64,000 nucleotides of DNA from the NCBI RefSeq assembly GCF_013359935.1, contig NZ_JABMCB010000202.1, forward strand, positions 682,001 through 746,000, in the 5' to 3' direction. The notes under the pieces are model-generated. The model was not told the origin of the DNA. It ran no database searches and saw only the letters and a list, made by a program, of their open reading frames with translations. Both the position numbers and the translations under genes were made by a program. How positions within the stretch are numbered: position 1 is the stretch's first letter; every line of letters begins with the position of its first letter. Shown in pieces: positions 53,196 to 61,382 of the stretch. Source of the DNA: Paenibacillus xylanilyticus (GTDB lineage Bacteria > Bacillota > Bacilli > Paenibacillales > Paenibacillaceae).

Positions 53196-53960
53196 ATGGA
53201 TCGAGCCAGCAAGTCCCAGGAAAAGTTCCAGCAGCTATTTGGTAACGACGAAACAGGTCTGCATCTCACAGATCCTGATTTTCATGATATTTTAAGCAGA
53301 TTTGTCTATGGTGAGGTGTATAATCAAGGACCCTTAGACGATAAGCAACGTGAACTAATAACCTTGGCCGTACATGTCACCAATCAGACTATGCCTCAGT
53401 TCAAGGCACATATTAGCGCAGCTCTGAACATTGGGCTTACACCGAGTGAAATAAAAGAAGCCGTTTACCAGTGCGCACCTTACATTGGGTTCCCCAAGAC
53501 GTTGAATGCTATTTCAGAAATGAATGAAGTGTTCAAATCCAAAGGTATTTCATTGCCGCTTGAAAGCAAGAAAACTGTCAATGAAGAGCATCGTTTAGGT
53601 AAAGGACTTGAGGTACAGGAGGAAATTTTCGGTGATGTGATTGTAAAAATACGTGAAAGTTCACCGTCAAATCAAAGACACATACAGGACTATCTGTCCG
53701 CTTTTTGCTTCGGGGATTTCTATACGCGCAGTGAAATTGATCTGAAAACACGGGAACTGCTTACACTTTGCATAATCAGTGCATTGGGTGGTACGGAAAG
53801 TCAAGTTAGGGCACATGTACAGGGAAACAAAAATGTTGGCAATGATAAAGAGCTATTAATTGCTGCGATAACTCAATGTCTTCCTTATATGGGCTTTCCA
53901 AGAACGCTAAATGCACTAGCCTGCATTAATGAAGTTATTACCGAGAACGATTATAACTAG
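53196..53960 (+). CDS. Carboxymuconolactone decarboxylase-family protein with two domains
   Basis: A 254-residue cytosolic protein with two CMD/AhpD-like repeats (residues 20-115 and 150-245). Each ends in the same pattern: YQCAPYIGFPKTLNAI and TQCLPYMGFPRTLNAL, with PLDDKQRELITLAVH and SEIDLKTRELLTLCI ahead of them. The AhpD CxxC pair is absent, so this is the gamma-CMD group, which includes decarboxylases and unknown enzymes. AAGGAGGCGAACT precedes the ATG. It is followed 35 bp later by a cupin gene in the same operon, controlled by the divergent TetR. Confidence 0.9.
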   Translation: MDRASKSQEKFQQLFGNDETGLHLTDPDFHDILSRFVYGEVYNQGPLDDKQRELITLAVHVTNQTMPQFKAHISAALNIGLTPSEIKEAVYQCAPYIGFPKTLNAISEMNEVFKSKGISLPLESKKTVNEEHRLGKGLEVQEEIFGDVIVKIRESSPSNQRHIQDYLSAFCFGDFYTRSEIDLKTRELLTLCIISALGGTESQVRAHVQGNKNVGNDKELLIAAITQCLPYMGFPRTLNALACINEVITENDYN

Positions 53961-53994
53961 ATAATGAAGTAAAACCAATGGAGGGAATCAAAAA

Positions 53995-54408
53995 ATGACA
54001 AAGCACGAAGCAGTCAAAAATGGAACTATTTTTCCTATTGGAGAGAAAAACGAAGCATACGCACAATACTTTGTGGGCCAAAGTTATCTCAAAACACTGG
54101 TCGCTGATCCCAAAGTGAATGTCGGTGTTGGGAATGTGACCTTTGAACCAGGATGCCGAAATAACTGGCATATCCATCGAGATGGATTTCAACTATTATT
54201 GGTTACTGGCGGAGAAGGCTGGTATCAGGAGGAGGGGAAACCTGCCCAATTCCTAACAGCTGGCGATGTTGTTGTCACTCATGATGGTGTCAAACACTGG
54301 CATGGGGCAGCAAAAGATAGCTGGTTCGAACACATTGCCATCACGGCAGGTACGCCAGAATGGTTGGAACCTGTTTCAGATGAGATATACGAAAAAGCAA
54401 GCAAATGA
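53995..54408 (+). CDS. Cupin-domain protein
   Basis: A 137-residue single cupin. The first motif NNWHIHRDGFQLLLVTGGEG has HxH but Gln where most cupins carry the metal-binding Glu; the second motif reads HDGVKHWHGAAKDSWFEHIAI with a His. It resembles the (R)-mandelonitrile-lyase/TM1287 type cupins that accompany CMD proteins. ATG 53995 follows GGAGGGAATCAAAAA. With the CMD protein it may modify or detoxify a small aromatic or acidic compound; this is inferred only from the neighbour. Confidence 0.88.
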   Translation: MTKHEAVKNGTIFPIGEKNEAYAQYFVGQSYLKTLVADPKVNVGVGNVTFEPGCRNNWHIHRDGFQLLLVTGGEGWYQEEGKPAQFLTAGDVVVTHDGVKHWHGAAKDSWFEHIAITAGTPEWLEPVSDEIYEKASK

Positions 54409-54477
54409 GTGCAAAATGCAATTGTTCAAAGGCTGCTTTTAGGTATTCGATAAATATATAATAGAGTTCTACATGAG

Positions 54478-54529
54478 AATGACATCAAGTTCTTAGTCCA
54501 TCAACACGGGACAAGAACTTGATGTCATT
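54478..54529. terminator. Long-stem hairpin behind the cupin gene
   Basis: A 17-bp perfect arm (AATGACATCAAGTTCTT / AAGAACTTGATGTCATT) continues with GTCC/GGAC. The T-run is poor, so it may be a barrier rather than a simple terminator. Confidence 0.6.
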
Positions 54530-54593
54530 TAACATTCTATTCCGTCTTCCGAACAAGTGGAATTCGGCGGTATCACCGATTGAAACCAAGCAT

Positions 54594-54628
54594 AAAAAAT
54601 CCCGTTCTGGCGCTTGCCAAAACGGGAT
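54594..54628 (-). terminator. Terminator of the rbs operon
   Basis: ATCCCGTT-TTGGC...GCCAGAACGGGAT stem followed by TTTTTT on the minus strand, eleven bases behind the rbsB stop codon. Confidence 0.85.
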
Positions 54629-54638
54629 ATCTTGAATG

Positions 54639-55571
54639 TTAGTTGTTTGCGTTTTCCTTGGTCACCAGCTTCAATTCAGCCGGAATGGATTTTTCCACCT
54701 GCTTACCACCCAGTACATCGAGAGCAGCTTGCACTGCCAGCTGGCCAATCAGCACCGGCTGCTGAGCAACCGTGGCGGTCAACTTGCCGTCCTGAATGGA
54801 TTTGATTGCATCATCATTCCCGTCAAATCCAATGACCGGAATGTCTTTGCCGGAGCTTTGGATCGCCTCGATCGCGCCAAGTGCCATCTCGTCGTTATGA
54901 GCAAATACCGCTTGCGCATCAGGGTTGCCCTGGAGCAGGTTCTCCATCACATTCAAGCCTTTGGATCGATCGAAATCGGCAGACTGTTTGGCAACCACGT
55001 TAAGTTTCTGGTCGGCCACTTCATGGAAACCTTGTCCCCGTTCTCTCGTTGCAGAAGCTCCCGGCACACCCTCAAGTTCAATCACTTTCGCGCCTTCGCC
55101 GAGCTGTTCAACGAAGTATTCCGCCGCCATTCGTCCACCCTTAACATTATCGGATGCGACCAAGGCCGCTACCTCACCTTTATCTGCAGAGCGATCCAGC
55201 GTAATTACAGGGATGTCCACACTGTTCGCGGATTGTACCGCCGTGGAGATCGCTGCGGAGTCCGCAGGGTTGATCAGGAGCGCATCGACTCCCTGTTGAA
55301 TCAGATCATCCACATCATTCGTCTGTTTGGCCGAGTCGTTCTGAGCATCCACCACAATAACCTGAATTCCCTGTTTTTTCGCTTCGGCAACTACCCCGTC
55401 CTTCAATGAAACGAAGAATGGATTGTTAAGTGTAGAAATCGACAGTCCGATTTTCTTCTGTCCATTGCTTCCAGCGGAGTCAGGCTTAGCCCAACCCGGT
55501 GGCTCCAAAGAGCACCCAGCCAGAACGATAATCATCAGCATGCTTACGAGCGTTAAAGTCCATTTTTTCAT
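54639..55571 (-). CDS. rbsB: D-ribose-binding lipoprotein
   Basis: A 310-residue periplasmic-binding-protein-like lipoprotein with lipobox VLAGC. The sugar-binding fold of RbsB is seen in ISTLNNPFFVSLKDGV, VDAQNDSAKQTNDVDDLIQQ, GVDALLINPADS, VITLDRSAD and VIGFDGNDDAIKSI. It captures ribose for the RbsAC importer. TAAGGAGAGAAGCGAAT precedes the ATG. It is the last gene of the operon and a terminator follows. Confidence 0.95.
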   Translation of the reverse strand: MKKWTLTLVSMLMIIVLAGCSLEPPGWAKPDSAGSNGQKKIGLSISTLNNPFFVSLKDGVVAEAKKQGIQVIVVDAQNDSAKQTNDVDDLIQQGVDALLINPADSAAISTAVQSANSVDIPVITLDRSADKGEVAALVASDNVKGGRMAAEYFVEQLGEGAKVIELEGVPGASATRERGQGFHEVADQKLNVVAKQSADFDRSKGLNVMENLLQGNPDAQAVFAHNDEMALGAIEAIQSSGKDIPVIGFDGNDDAIKSIQDGKLTATVAQQPVLIGQLAVQAALDVLGGKQVEKSIPAELKLVTKENANN

Positions 55572-55585
55572 ATTCGCTTCTCTCC

Positions 55586-56557
55586 TTAAGCCGTTTTCTT
55601 GCGGTCCAGCAGGACAGCAATGGCAATTACGACGCCTTTCACAACCATTTGATAAAAAGAGTTCACTCCGAGCAGGTTCAATCCATTATTCAGCACACCG
55701 ATAATCAAAACACCGATCAATGTGCCGACGATTCGTCCGCGTCCTCCCGAGAGGCTTGTACCACCCAATACGACAGCCGCTATGGCATCAAGCTCATAGG
55801 ACGTACCCGCCGTTGGTTGCGCTGAATTCAGGCGAGATGTCAAAATCGCACCTGCCAGGGCTGCGAGCATGCCTGCCAGGGAGTAGATCATGATTTTCAC
55901 ACGCGTTACTTTGATACCCGAGATAATGGAGGCTTTTTCATTGCCGCCGATGGCATACGTTTTGCGGCCAAAGGCCGTTTTATGCAGAATGGTCCACAAA
56001 ATCACGAAGGTAATCAGCATCGTTATGGCAGGTACCGGAATGCCAAGCAGATAACCACGTCCAAACAGTTGGAACAGCAGGCTGTCTCCCAGACCTGTAA
56101 TTGGGTTCCCATTTGTATATACAAGCGTTAAACCCCTGAAGATCGTCATCGTCGCCAATGTGGCGATAAACGGCGCCATTCCTCCTTTGGTAATCATCAA
56201 TCCGTTTACCATACCCATAACACCGCCGAGCGCTACTCCAATAATGATGGACAAGATCGGATCAAGCCCGGATAACATCATATTGGCTACAAAGGCACTG
56301 GATAGTGCGAGAATGGAGCCGACTGACAAATCGATACCACCCGTCAAGATAACAAACGTCATGCCGAAGGCAATCAACGCATTAATCGAGACCTGACGCA
56401 GTAGATTCAAAATGTTAAGCGGTTCCAGGAAGCTTGGATTTAATATCGATACGATAAGAATAAGAATAATCAAACCGAGCAGTGGCCCCAATTTTTGTGT
56501 CACGTTTGATAAGCGGAAGCCGTTTTTGGCAGTTTTGTTTTCCTGTATTGTTGTCAT
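55586..56557 (-). CDS. rbsC: Ribose ABC transporter permease
   Basis: A 323-residue inner-membrane protein with about ten hydrophobic segments of the CUT2 type (LILIVSILNPSFLEPLNILN, NALIAFGMTFVILTGGIDLS, VGSILALSSA). AVVLGGTSLSGGRGRIVGTL is a typical CUT2 motif. It forms the channel for ribose. The start codon lies one base behind the rbsA stop, with CAGGGGGACAGTGAA inside the end of rbsA. Confidence 0.95.
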   Translation of the reverse strand: MTTIQENKTAKNGFRLSNVTQKLGPLLGLIILILIVSILNPSFLEPLNILNLLRQVSINALIAFGMTFVILTGGIDLSVGSILALSSAFVANMMLSGLDPILSIIIGVALGGVMGMVNGLMITKGGMAPFIATLATMTIFRGLTLVYTNGNPITGLGDSLLFQLFGRGYLLGIPVPAITMLITFVILWTILHKTAFGRKTYAIGGNEKASIISGIKVTRVKIMIYSLAGMLAALAGAILTSRLNSAQPTAGTSYELDAIAAVVLGGTSLSGGRGRIVGTLIGVLIIGVLNNGLNLLGVNSFYQMVVKGVVIAIAVLLDRKKTA

Positions 56558-56558
56558 T

Positions 56559-58040
56559 TCACTGTCCCCCTGTGGCCAATGTCATAATGTTTTCCTGCGT
56601 TGCTTCTTCTCTAGCCAGCTCGCCAGTGATGCGCCCCTCATGCACAACCGCAATTCGGTCGCTCATGCCGAGCACTTCGGGGAGCTCTGAAGATACCATA
56701 ATGATCGCAACGCCTCGGTCTGTCAGTTCATTCATCAACTGATAAATTTCGCGCTTCGCTCCGACATCCACTCCGCGCGTTGGCTCATCCAGGATAAGCA
56801 CGCTCGGACCGATCCCAACCCATTTGGCGATAACCACCTTCTGCTGGTTGCCCCCTGATAAATTCCGGGCCGCCGTTTCCGAGGATTGTGTCTTGATCTG
56901 AAGACGCTTAATCAGAGTATCGACGAAATCTTGTTCTTTCGAAGCCGAGATAAATCCTTTGCTTGAGAAGCTAAACAGATTCGGCAGCGCCATGTTCTCG
57001 CGAATGGAGAAGTCAAGGACCAGGCCTTCATCCTTGCGGTCTTCCGTAATAAACCCGATGCCATGTCTGACCGCGTCTGCCGGCTTGCGAATGTTTGCCT
57101 TTTTCCCACGGATGATGACCTCGCCACTGTCCATCGCATCCAAACCAAAGATCGCTCTCATGATTTCTGTCCTTCCCGAGCCCATCAGACCCGAGAAACC
57201 GAGAACTTCCCCCGCTCTCACGGTGAAGCTGATATCCCGAAACAACCCTTTACTGCTTGCGTTCCGAACTTCCAGAACCACTTCACCATATGAAGGATTC
57301 CGGGCCGGATATCGCTCTGTAAGCTCACGACCAACCATTTTCCGCACCACATCATCAAAGCTTGTCTGCGGAATCGGTTGCGTATCCACCGTTCTGCCGT
57401 CCCGCATCACCGTAATCCGGTCGCAAATGGTGAAGATCTCCTCCATTCGGTGAGAAATATATACGATGGATACCCCGTTCTTCTTGAGCGAAGTAATGAC
57501 GCCAAACAGCTTTTGAATCTCGCGTTCCGTAAGTGCAGCGGTTGGTTCGTCCATAATAATAACCTTGGCATTGGTCATCAGCGCCTTGGCAATTTCAATC
57601 ATTTGCTGCTGTCCGACAGAGCATTCTCCTGCTGGACGTTCAAGCGGAACTTGTACGGACAGCTTGGCGAATTGCTCTGAAGCGAGCGCTTTCATTTGCC
57701 TCGTATTTAGCAGTCCGAAGGACGATGTCAATTCCTTGCCGATAAAGAGATTATCCAGCACCGTCATTTCGGGCCATACGTTCAGCTCCTGATGGATGAA
57801 AGCAATGCCCTGTTTCTCTGCTTCCTTCGGACTGCCGAAATAGGTTTCCTGTCCGTCAATGGAGATGGTTCCCTGATCACGCTGATGAAGTCCGATCAAA
57901 ATGTTCATCAGCGTGGATTTACCGGCTCCGTTCTCACCCATCAGGGCATGAACCTCGCCTTCCTTCAGTTCGAAATCCACTCCGCTCAGCACCTGATTGG
58001 TGCCAAATGCTTTATGAATGTTTTGCATCTGAATGTGCAT
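56559..58040 (-). CDS. rbsA: Ribose ABC transporter ATP-binding protein
   Basis: A 493-residue ATPase with two nucleotide-binding domains, as in all CUT2 transporters. The first has GENGAGKST, SVGQQQMIEIAKAL and VIIMDEPTAAL; the second GLMGSGRTE, LSGGNQQKVVIAKW and VLILDEPTRG. The second Walker A is degenerate, as is usual in RbsA. ATG 58040 is chosen for AAAGGGGGTTGCATT and gives the usual family length. It lies 14 bp behind rbsD. Confidence 0.95.
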   Translation of the reverse strand: MHIQMQNIHKAFGTNQVLSGVDFELKEGEVHALMGENGAGKSTLMNILIGLHQRDQGTISIDGQETYFGSPKEAEKQGIAFIHQELNVWPEMTVLDNLFIGKELTSSFGLLNTRQMKALASEQFAKLSVQVPLERPAGECSVGQQQMIEIAKALMTNAKVIIMDEPTAALTEREIQKLFGVITSLKKNGVSIVYISHRMEEIFTICDRITVMRDGRTVDTQPIPQTSFDDVVRKMVGRELTERYPARNPSYGEVVLEVRNASSKGLFRDISFTVRAGEVLGFSGLMGSGRTEIMRAIFGLDAMDSGEVIIRGKKANIRKPADAVRHGIGFITEDRKDEGLVLDFSIRENMALPNLFSFSSKGFISASKEQDFVDTLIKRLQIKTQSSETAARNLSGGNQQKVVIAKWVGIGPSVLILDEPTRGVDVGAKREIYQLMNELTDRGVAIIMVSSELPEVLGMSDRIAVVHEGRITGELAREEATQENIMTLATGGQ

Positions 58041-58054
58041 AATGCAACCCCCTT

Positions 58055-58456
58055 TTAACCGAAATGGACACCCGATTGTAAAATGCAATTGGCGTAAGGC
58101 GTAGCTTCACCTGTGCGAATGACCGCCTTCACCTGCCGGGTTAGTGCTTTGAATTGTTCGTGGCTGATGGAAGCATCTACGGCATCCTCACCGAATTTAT
58201 CCGTAATATAATGCATCGCCTCGGGATTTCCTTCCTTGATCTCTTCTGCCACAATCACTCTCTCAATGACCATATCATCTGCAATCAGTTCCACAACTTC
58301 CTGAAAAGTTGGTGCTCCCAATTTCAGAGCCACATCGATTTTGACTACTCCTTCAGGAACGGGAAGGCCAGCATCCGCGATGGCAATCATGTCCGTATGA
58401 CCCAAATCAGACAGCACCTTGGAAATGTGACTATTCAGCATGCCGTTTCTTTTCAT
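58055..58456 (-). CDS. rbsD: D-ribose pyranase
   Basis: A 133-residue cytosolic enzyme that interconverts beta-pyranose and beta-furanose forms of ribose before phosphorylation. LSDLGHTDMIAIADAGLPVP carries the conserved active-site His/Asp region, and ATPYANCILQSGVHF the C-terminal Tyr and Asn. It overlaps rbsK by four bases (ATGA). GGAGGAGAGTTTGTC precedes the ATG. Confidence 0.95.
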   Translation of the reverse strand: MKRNGMLNSHISKVLSDLGHTDMIAIADAGLPVPEGVVKIDVALKLGAPTFQEVVELIADDMVIERVIVAEEIKEGNPEAMHYITDKFGEDAVDASISHEQFKALTRQVKAVIRTGEATPYANCILQSGVHFG

Positions 58457-59334
58457 GACAAACTCTCCTCCACTTCATCTCTCGTCGGCATGCCGCCCTG
58501 TGCTCCGAACTTGGTCACAGACAACGATGCAGCACGATTGGCGAACCGTATGCTCTCCTGGAGAGGCTTCCCTTCGGCCAGAGCGACCGCAAATGCGGCA
58601 TTGAACGTGTCCCCTGCCCCGGTAGTATCCACTGCCTCCACCTTATAAGTAGGTACAACGATCTCCTGTGCTCCATCAAAATAACGTACACCATTACTGC
58701 CTTCCGTTATAAACAGCTTGTTTGGATATTGGCGCAATGCTTCTGCAGGACTCATGCCTTGAAACAAAATCGCAGCTTCATGCTCGTTCGGCGTGATATA
58801 TGCAGCATTGTCAATGACTTCCTGCGGTAATGTTCTGGCCGGAGCCGGGTTAAGCAGTAGAGGTGTTCCGAACTCAGCGCACATTGCGCTAACATGAACC
58901 ACGGTTTCTTCCGGAATTTCCTGCTGAATCAGTACGATATCGGCACTGCGAATCACCTCTGCCGCTTGATCAACATATGCGGGAGTGACTTCGCGATTAG
59001 CCGCCTCAACGAATACAATACTATTATCACCTTCCGCCAATATGATATGAGCTGTTCCACTCTCCAAATGTGTAACCGGTTTCACATTTTGCGTATTTAC
59101 TCCATTTGCTTTGAAATTATTTAAAATGTCTGTGCCAAAAGCGTCGTCACCTACCCGGCCGATCATGGTTACCTCGCCACCCAGCCTTGCTGCGGCAACG
59201 GCCTGATTGGCTCCCTTGCCGCCTGGAACGGTTTTGAAACTATCGCCAAGGACGGTTTCACCCGCCCCCGGGCGTCTTGAAGAAGTAACGACCAAATCCA
59301 TGGAACTGCTGCCGATTACGCATATTTTAGCCAT
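58453..59334 (-). CDS. rbsK: Ribokinase
   Basis: A 293-residue PfkB-family kinase that makes ribose 5-phosphate. GGKGANQAVAAARLGG near the N-terminus and the signature DTTGAGDTFNAAFAVAL with catalytic Asp in the C-terminal part are intact. The gene overlaps rbsR by eight bases and rbsD by four, so the whole set is translated in a coupled way. Confidence 0.95.
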   Translation of the reverse strand: MAKICVIGSSSMDLVVTSSRRPGAGETVLGDSFKTVPGGKGANQAVAAARLGGEVTMIGRVGDDAFGTDILNNFKANGVNTQNVKPVTHLESGTAHIILAEGDNSIVFVEAANREVTPAYVDQAAEVIRSADIVLIQQEIPEETVVHVSAMCAEFGTPLLLNPAPARTLPQEVIDNAAYITPNEHEAAILFQGMSPAEALRQYPNKLFITEGSNGVRYFDGAQEIVVPTYKVEAVDTTGAGDTFNAAFAVALAEGKPLQESIRFANRAASLSVTKFGAQGGMPTRDEVEESLS

Positions 59335-60316
59335 TTGAATTCACCTTTCTCGTTGTGCCTCGTTCGATAAACCCGACAGGCAGCTGTATGTTTTTATTCT
59401 CAATTGGAGCTTGTTCCACAAGCCCGATAAGTAATCCCGCTGCTTCTCTTCCCATCTCATATGCCGGTTGACGGATGGTGGATAATCCCGGCGATAACAA
59501 GCTGCTCATCGGAATATCGTCAAAGCCAATCACCTGCACGTCATCGGGGACCTTTCGTCCGATTCGCGCTGCCTCATGCAGTACCGCCATGGCCGCGATA
59601 TCATTGCTGGCAATGATCCCGTCGGTGTCTGAGTATTTGCTGAATAATTCTTCTGCCCATAACCCTGCTTCGTTAAAAGAAAAAGAGGTCGTCTGGATTA
59701 CGCTGTAATCCAAACCGGCGTCCCGGATGATTTCGATGGCTCCTTCGAAACGATCCTGCGCTGGCCGGATATGTGAAGGTCCCTGCATAACCGTAATCCG
59801 CCGGCTTCCACGTTTGATGATCTCTCTGGCAGCCAGTCGTCCGCCCTCTCTACCGTCCGCATATACGGAAGGACTATCCAGCGAAGTCCTGTCCAGAAAT
59901 ACAACCGGAATCTTCAGGTTCTCATATATTGAAGAATGAGGGTAGTTCGTTGAAGAGATCACACCCACCACGTTATTTTGGATAAACGTCTGGATGTAGT
60001 CCTGCTCCTTCCGTTCATCCTCATCACTATTTCCGAAAATCAGTCTGAACTCCTGCTCCTGCATCCGATCCTCTACGCCGCGGGCTAACTGCGGGAAGTA
60101 AGGGTTTGCAATATCCGGCAGCAGCAGACCAATCAGTTTGGACTTACGTTTATATAATGAGCGGGCCACTTCATTGGGGGAGAAGTTAAGCGCCTTCACG
60201 GCATCTTCTACTTTCTTGCGGGTATCCGCATGAACATAACCCCTGTCATTAATGACCCTTGATACGGTGGCTACCGATACGCCAGCCAGTCTAGCTACAT
60301 CTTTGATTGTTGTCAT
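59327..60316 (-). CDS. rbsR: LacI-family ribose operon repressor
   Basis: A 329-residue regulator with the LacI helix-turn-helix (TTIKDVARLAGVSVATVSRV) and hinge (LNFSPNEVARSLYKRKS), followed by a ribose-binding-protein-like effector domain. It is the first gene of rbsRKDACB, as in Bacillus subtilis. It should repress the operon by binding the palindrome 15-40 bp upstream of its start codon, and release it when ribose binds. AGGAGAACAATCTT precedes the ATG. Confidence 0.95.
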   Translation of the reverse strand: MTTIKDVARLAGVSVATVSRVINDRGYVHADTRKKVEDAVKALNFSPNEVARSLYKRKSKLIGLLLPDIANPYFPQLARGVEDRMQEQEFRLIFGNSDEDERKEQDYIQTFIQNNVVGVISSTNYPHSSIYENLKIPVVFLDRTSLDSPSVYADGREGGRLAAREIIKRGSRRITVMQGPSHIRPAQDRFEGAIEIIRDAGLDYSVIQTTSFSFNEAGLWAEELFSKYSDTDGIIASNDIAAMAVLHEAARIGRKVPDDVQVIGFDDIPMSSLLSPGLSTIRQPAYEMGREAAGLLIGLVEQAPIENKNIQLPVGFIERGTTRKVNSNG

Positions 60317-60331
60317 AAGATTGTTCTCCTC

Positions 60332-60353
60332 TGTGTGTAACCGGTTACAGACA
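60332..60353. promoter_or_regulatory. RbsR operator
   Basis: TGTAACCGGTTACA (60336-60349) is a perfect 14-bp palindrome, extended by TGT and ACA with one mismatch. It lies just ahead of rbsR. Upstream, a possible -10 GATAAT (60363-60358) would put the operator over the start of transcription. Confidence 0.75.
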
Positions 60354-60563
60354 TTAAATTATCATACTTTTTTTATTTTGACAATCTTTTTGTCACTGGA
60401 AATTTATCCAAGTCAGTCTGAAAGGGAGCTGAAATAGAGGTACATCAAGGTAAATACTTTTTTCAAATCGGTAAATCTATTCAAGCAAATCATACGGCCT
60501 GCATCCGTTGGAATTCCAGATCATGGCTGTTTATTTGATTACTTAAAGGTTCGTGAGCCAGTT

Positions 60564-60634
60564 GTCATTGGAATTTAGTCCGCAGGGAGAAACTCCAATG
60601 ACATGATGTAGGTCACTTCGTAGTCATTGGAGTT
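60564..60634. repeat. Three-copy mutually exclusive inverted repeat
   Basis: GTCATTGGAA (60564), AACTCCAATGAC (60591-60602) and GTCATTGGAGTT (60623-60634). The middle copy can pair with either neighbour (9 or 12 bp), an arrangement like an attenuator or terminator. The interval 60354-60676 holds no other recognised element. Confidence 0.5.
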
Positions 60635-60676
60635 TTCACCTGACTTTTCTGTATCAAGACAAAATTCTCGAGAGTT

Positions 60677-61177
60677 TTATCGCAGCGGCATTGTCTGATT
60701 GCAGGACTCTTTTGGGAGAAGTTTATCTTCCAGACACTCCTCAACTAGCATTGAGGCAGCGATCGTCTTAAAGTCCTCAGCTCCAATTTCAAAATGACCT
60801 CGACGAAATATAAATCCCCAATTCCGATTCTCGCGGGTAAAGGTGAGTTGGTTTAACAAAGATGCAATCTTGACTTCTCGACATGGAAAATAACGGATAT
60901 CACGACGGAAGGGTACAAATGATTCAGACGACTGATGTTTGTAAATTCTGTCATCCATAACCTGACCAATCGCGGTAAACGCTTGAAGTGGCTGCCCTTT
61001 TGACATGTCTGAACGTGGAGAATAATATATCAGCCAATCATTTGGTGCCATTTGACGTAAGGGGGCTGACTTGCCGTGACACATCTGAGCGAACCCACCC
61101 TCTATTGCTGCATTCACATGAGAAGCCGATACAACACCAATCCAATATCTGTTTTTCTGACTTTTTATCATCGACAT
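60677..61177 (-). CDS. EVE-domain protein
   Basis: A 166-residue protein made almost entirely of an EVE (PUA-like) domain: NRYWIGVVSASHVNAAIEGG, FAQMCHGKSAPLRQMAPNDW, LIYYSPRSDMSKGQPLQAFT, AIGQV. EVE domains bind modified bases in RNA or DNA and are common in stand-alone form. ATG 61177 follows AGGGATAGTG; the frame is open up to 61201. No restriction or toxin gene is adjacent, so a defence role is not indicated. Confidence 0.87.
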   Translation of the reverse strand: MSMIKSQKNRYWIGVVSASHVNAAIEGGFAQMCHGKSAPLRQMAPNDWLIYYSPRSDMSKGQPLQAFTAIGQVMDDRIYKHQSSESFVPFRRDIRYFPCREVKIASLLNQLTFTRENRNWGFIFRRGHFEIGAEDFKTIAASMLVEECLEDKLLPKESCNQTMPLR

Positions 61178-61346
61178 TACACTATCCCTACTCTCTATCA
61201 AAATTCAATTTCTAAATTATTTTTCAATCGATCCAGCTATAAAAATGGTGACTCTTGCTACTGAGGCTTCAAATGACTTCAATACTTCCATGGTGTTTCT
61301 CATCCTTCAAGCAACTCCTCTTCATCTTGGGTATACCCACAGCATA

Positions 61347-61382
61347 AAAAAGCACTACTGACAAGGGTATGTCAGTAGTGCT
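61347..61382 (-). terminator. Terminator of the WYL regulator gene
   Basis: AAAGCACTACTGACA-...-TGTCAGTAGTGCTTTTTT on the minus strand, a 14-bp stem. The stop codon of the gene lies inside the left arm. Confidence 0.9.

Noticed and set aside
60332..60353. Cre site instead of RbsR operator
   Set aside because: The core AACCGGTT lacks the cre AARCGYTT pattern and fits LacI-type operators placed ahead of rbsR.
60564..60634. CRISPR-like array
   Set aside because: Only three copies, in alternating orientation, with short spacing; no cas genes in the window.
60677..61177. Defence island component (EVE domain)
   Set aside because: No restriction, toxin or other defence gene is adjacent; stand-alone EVE proteins are common.
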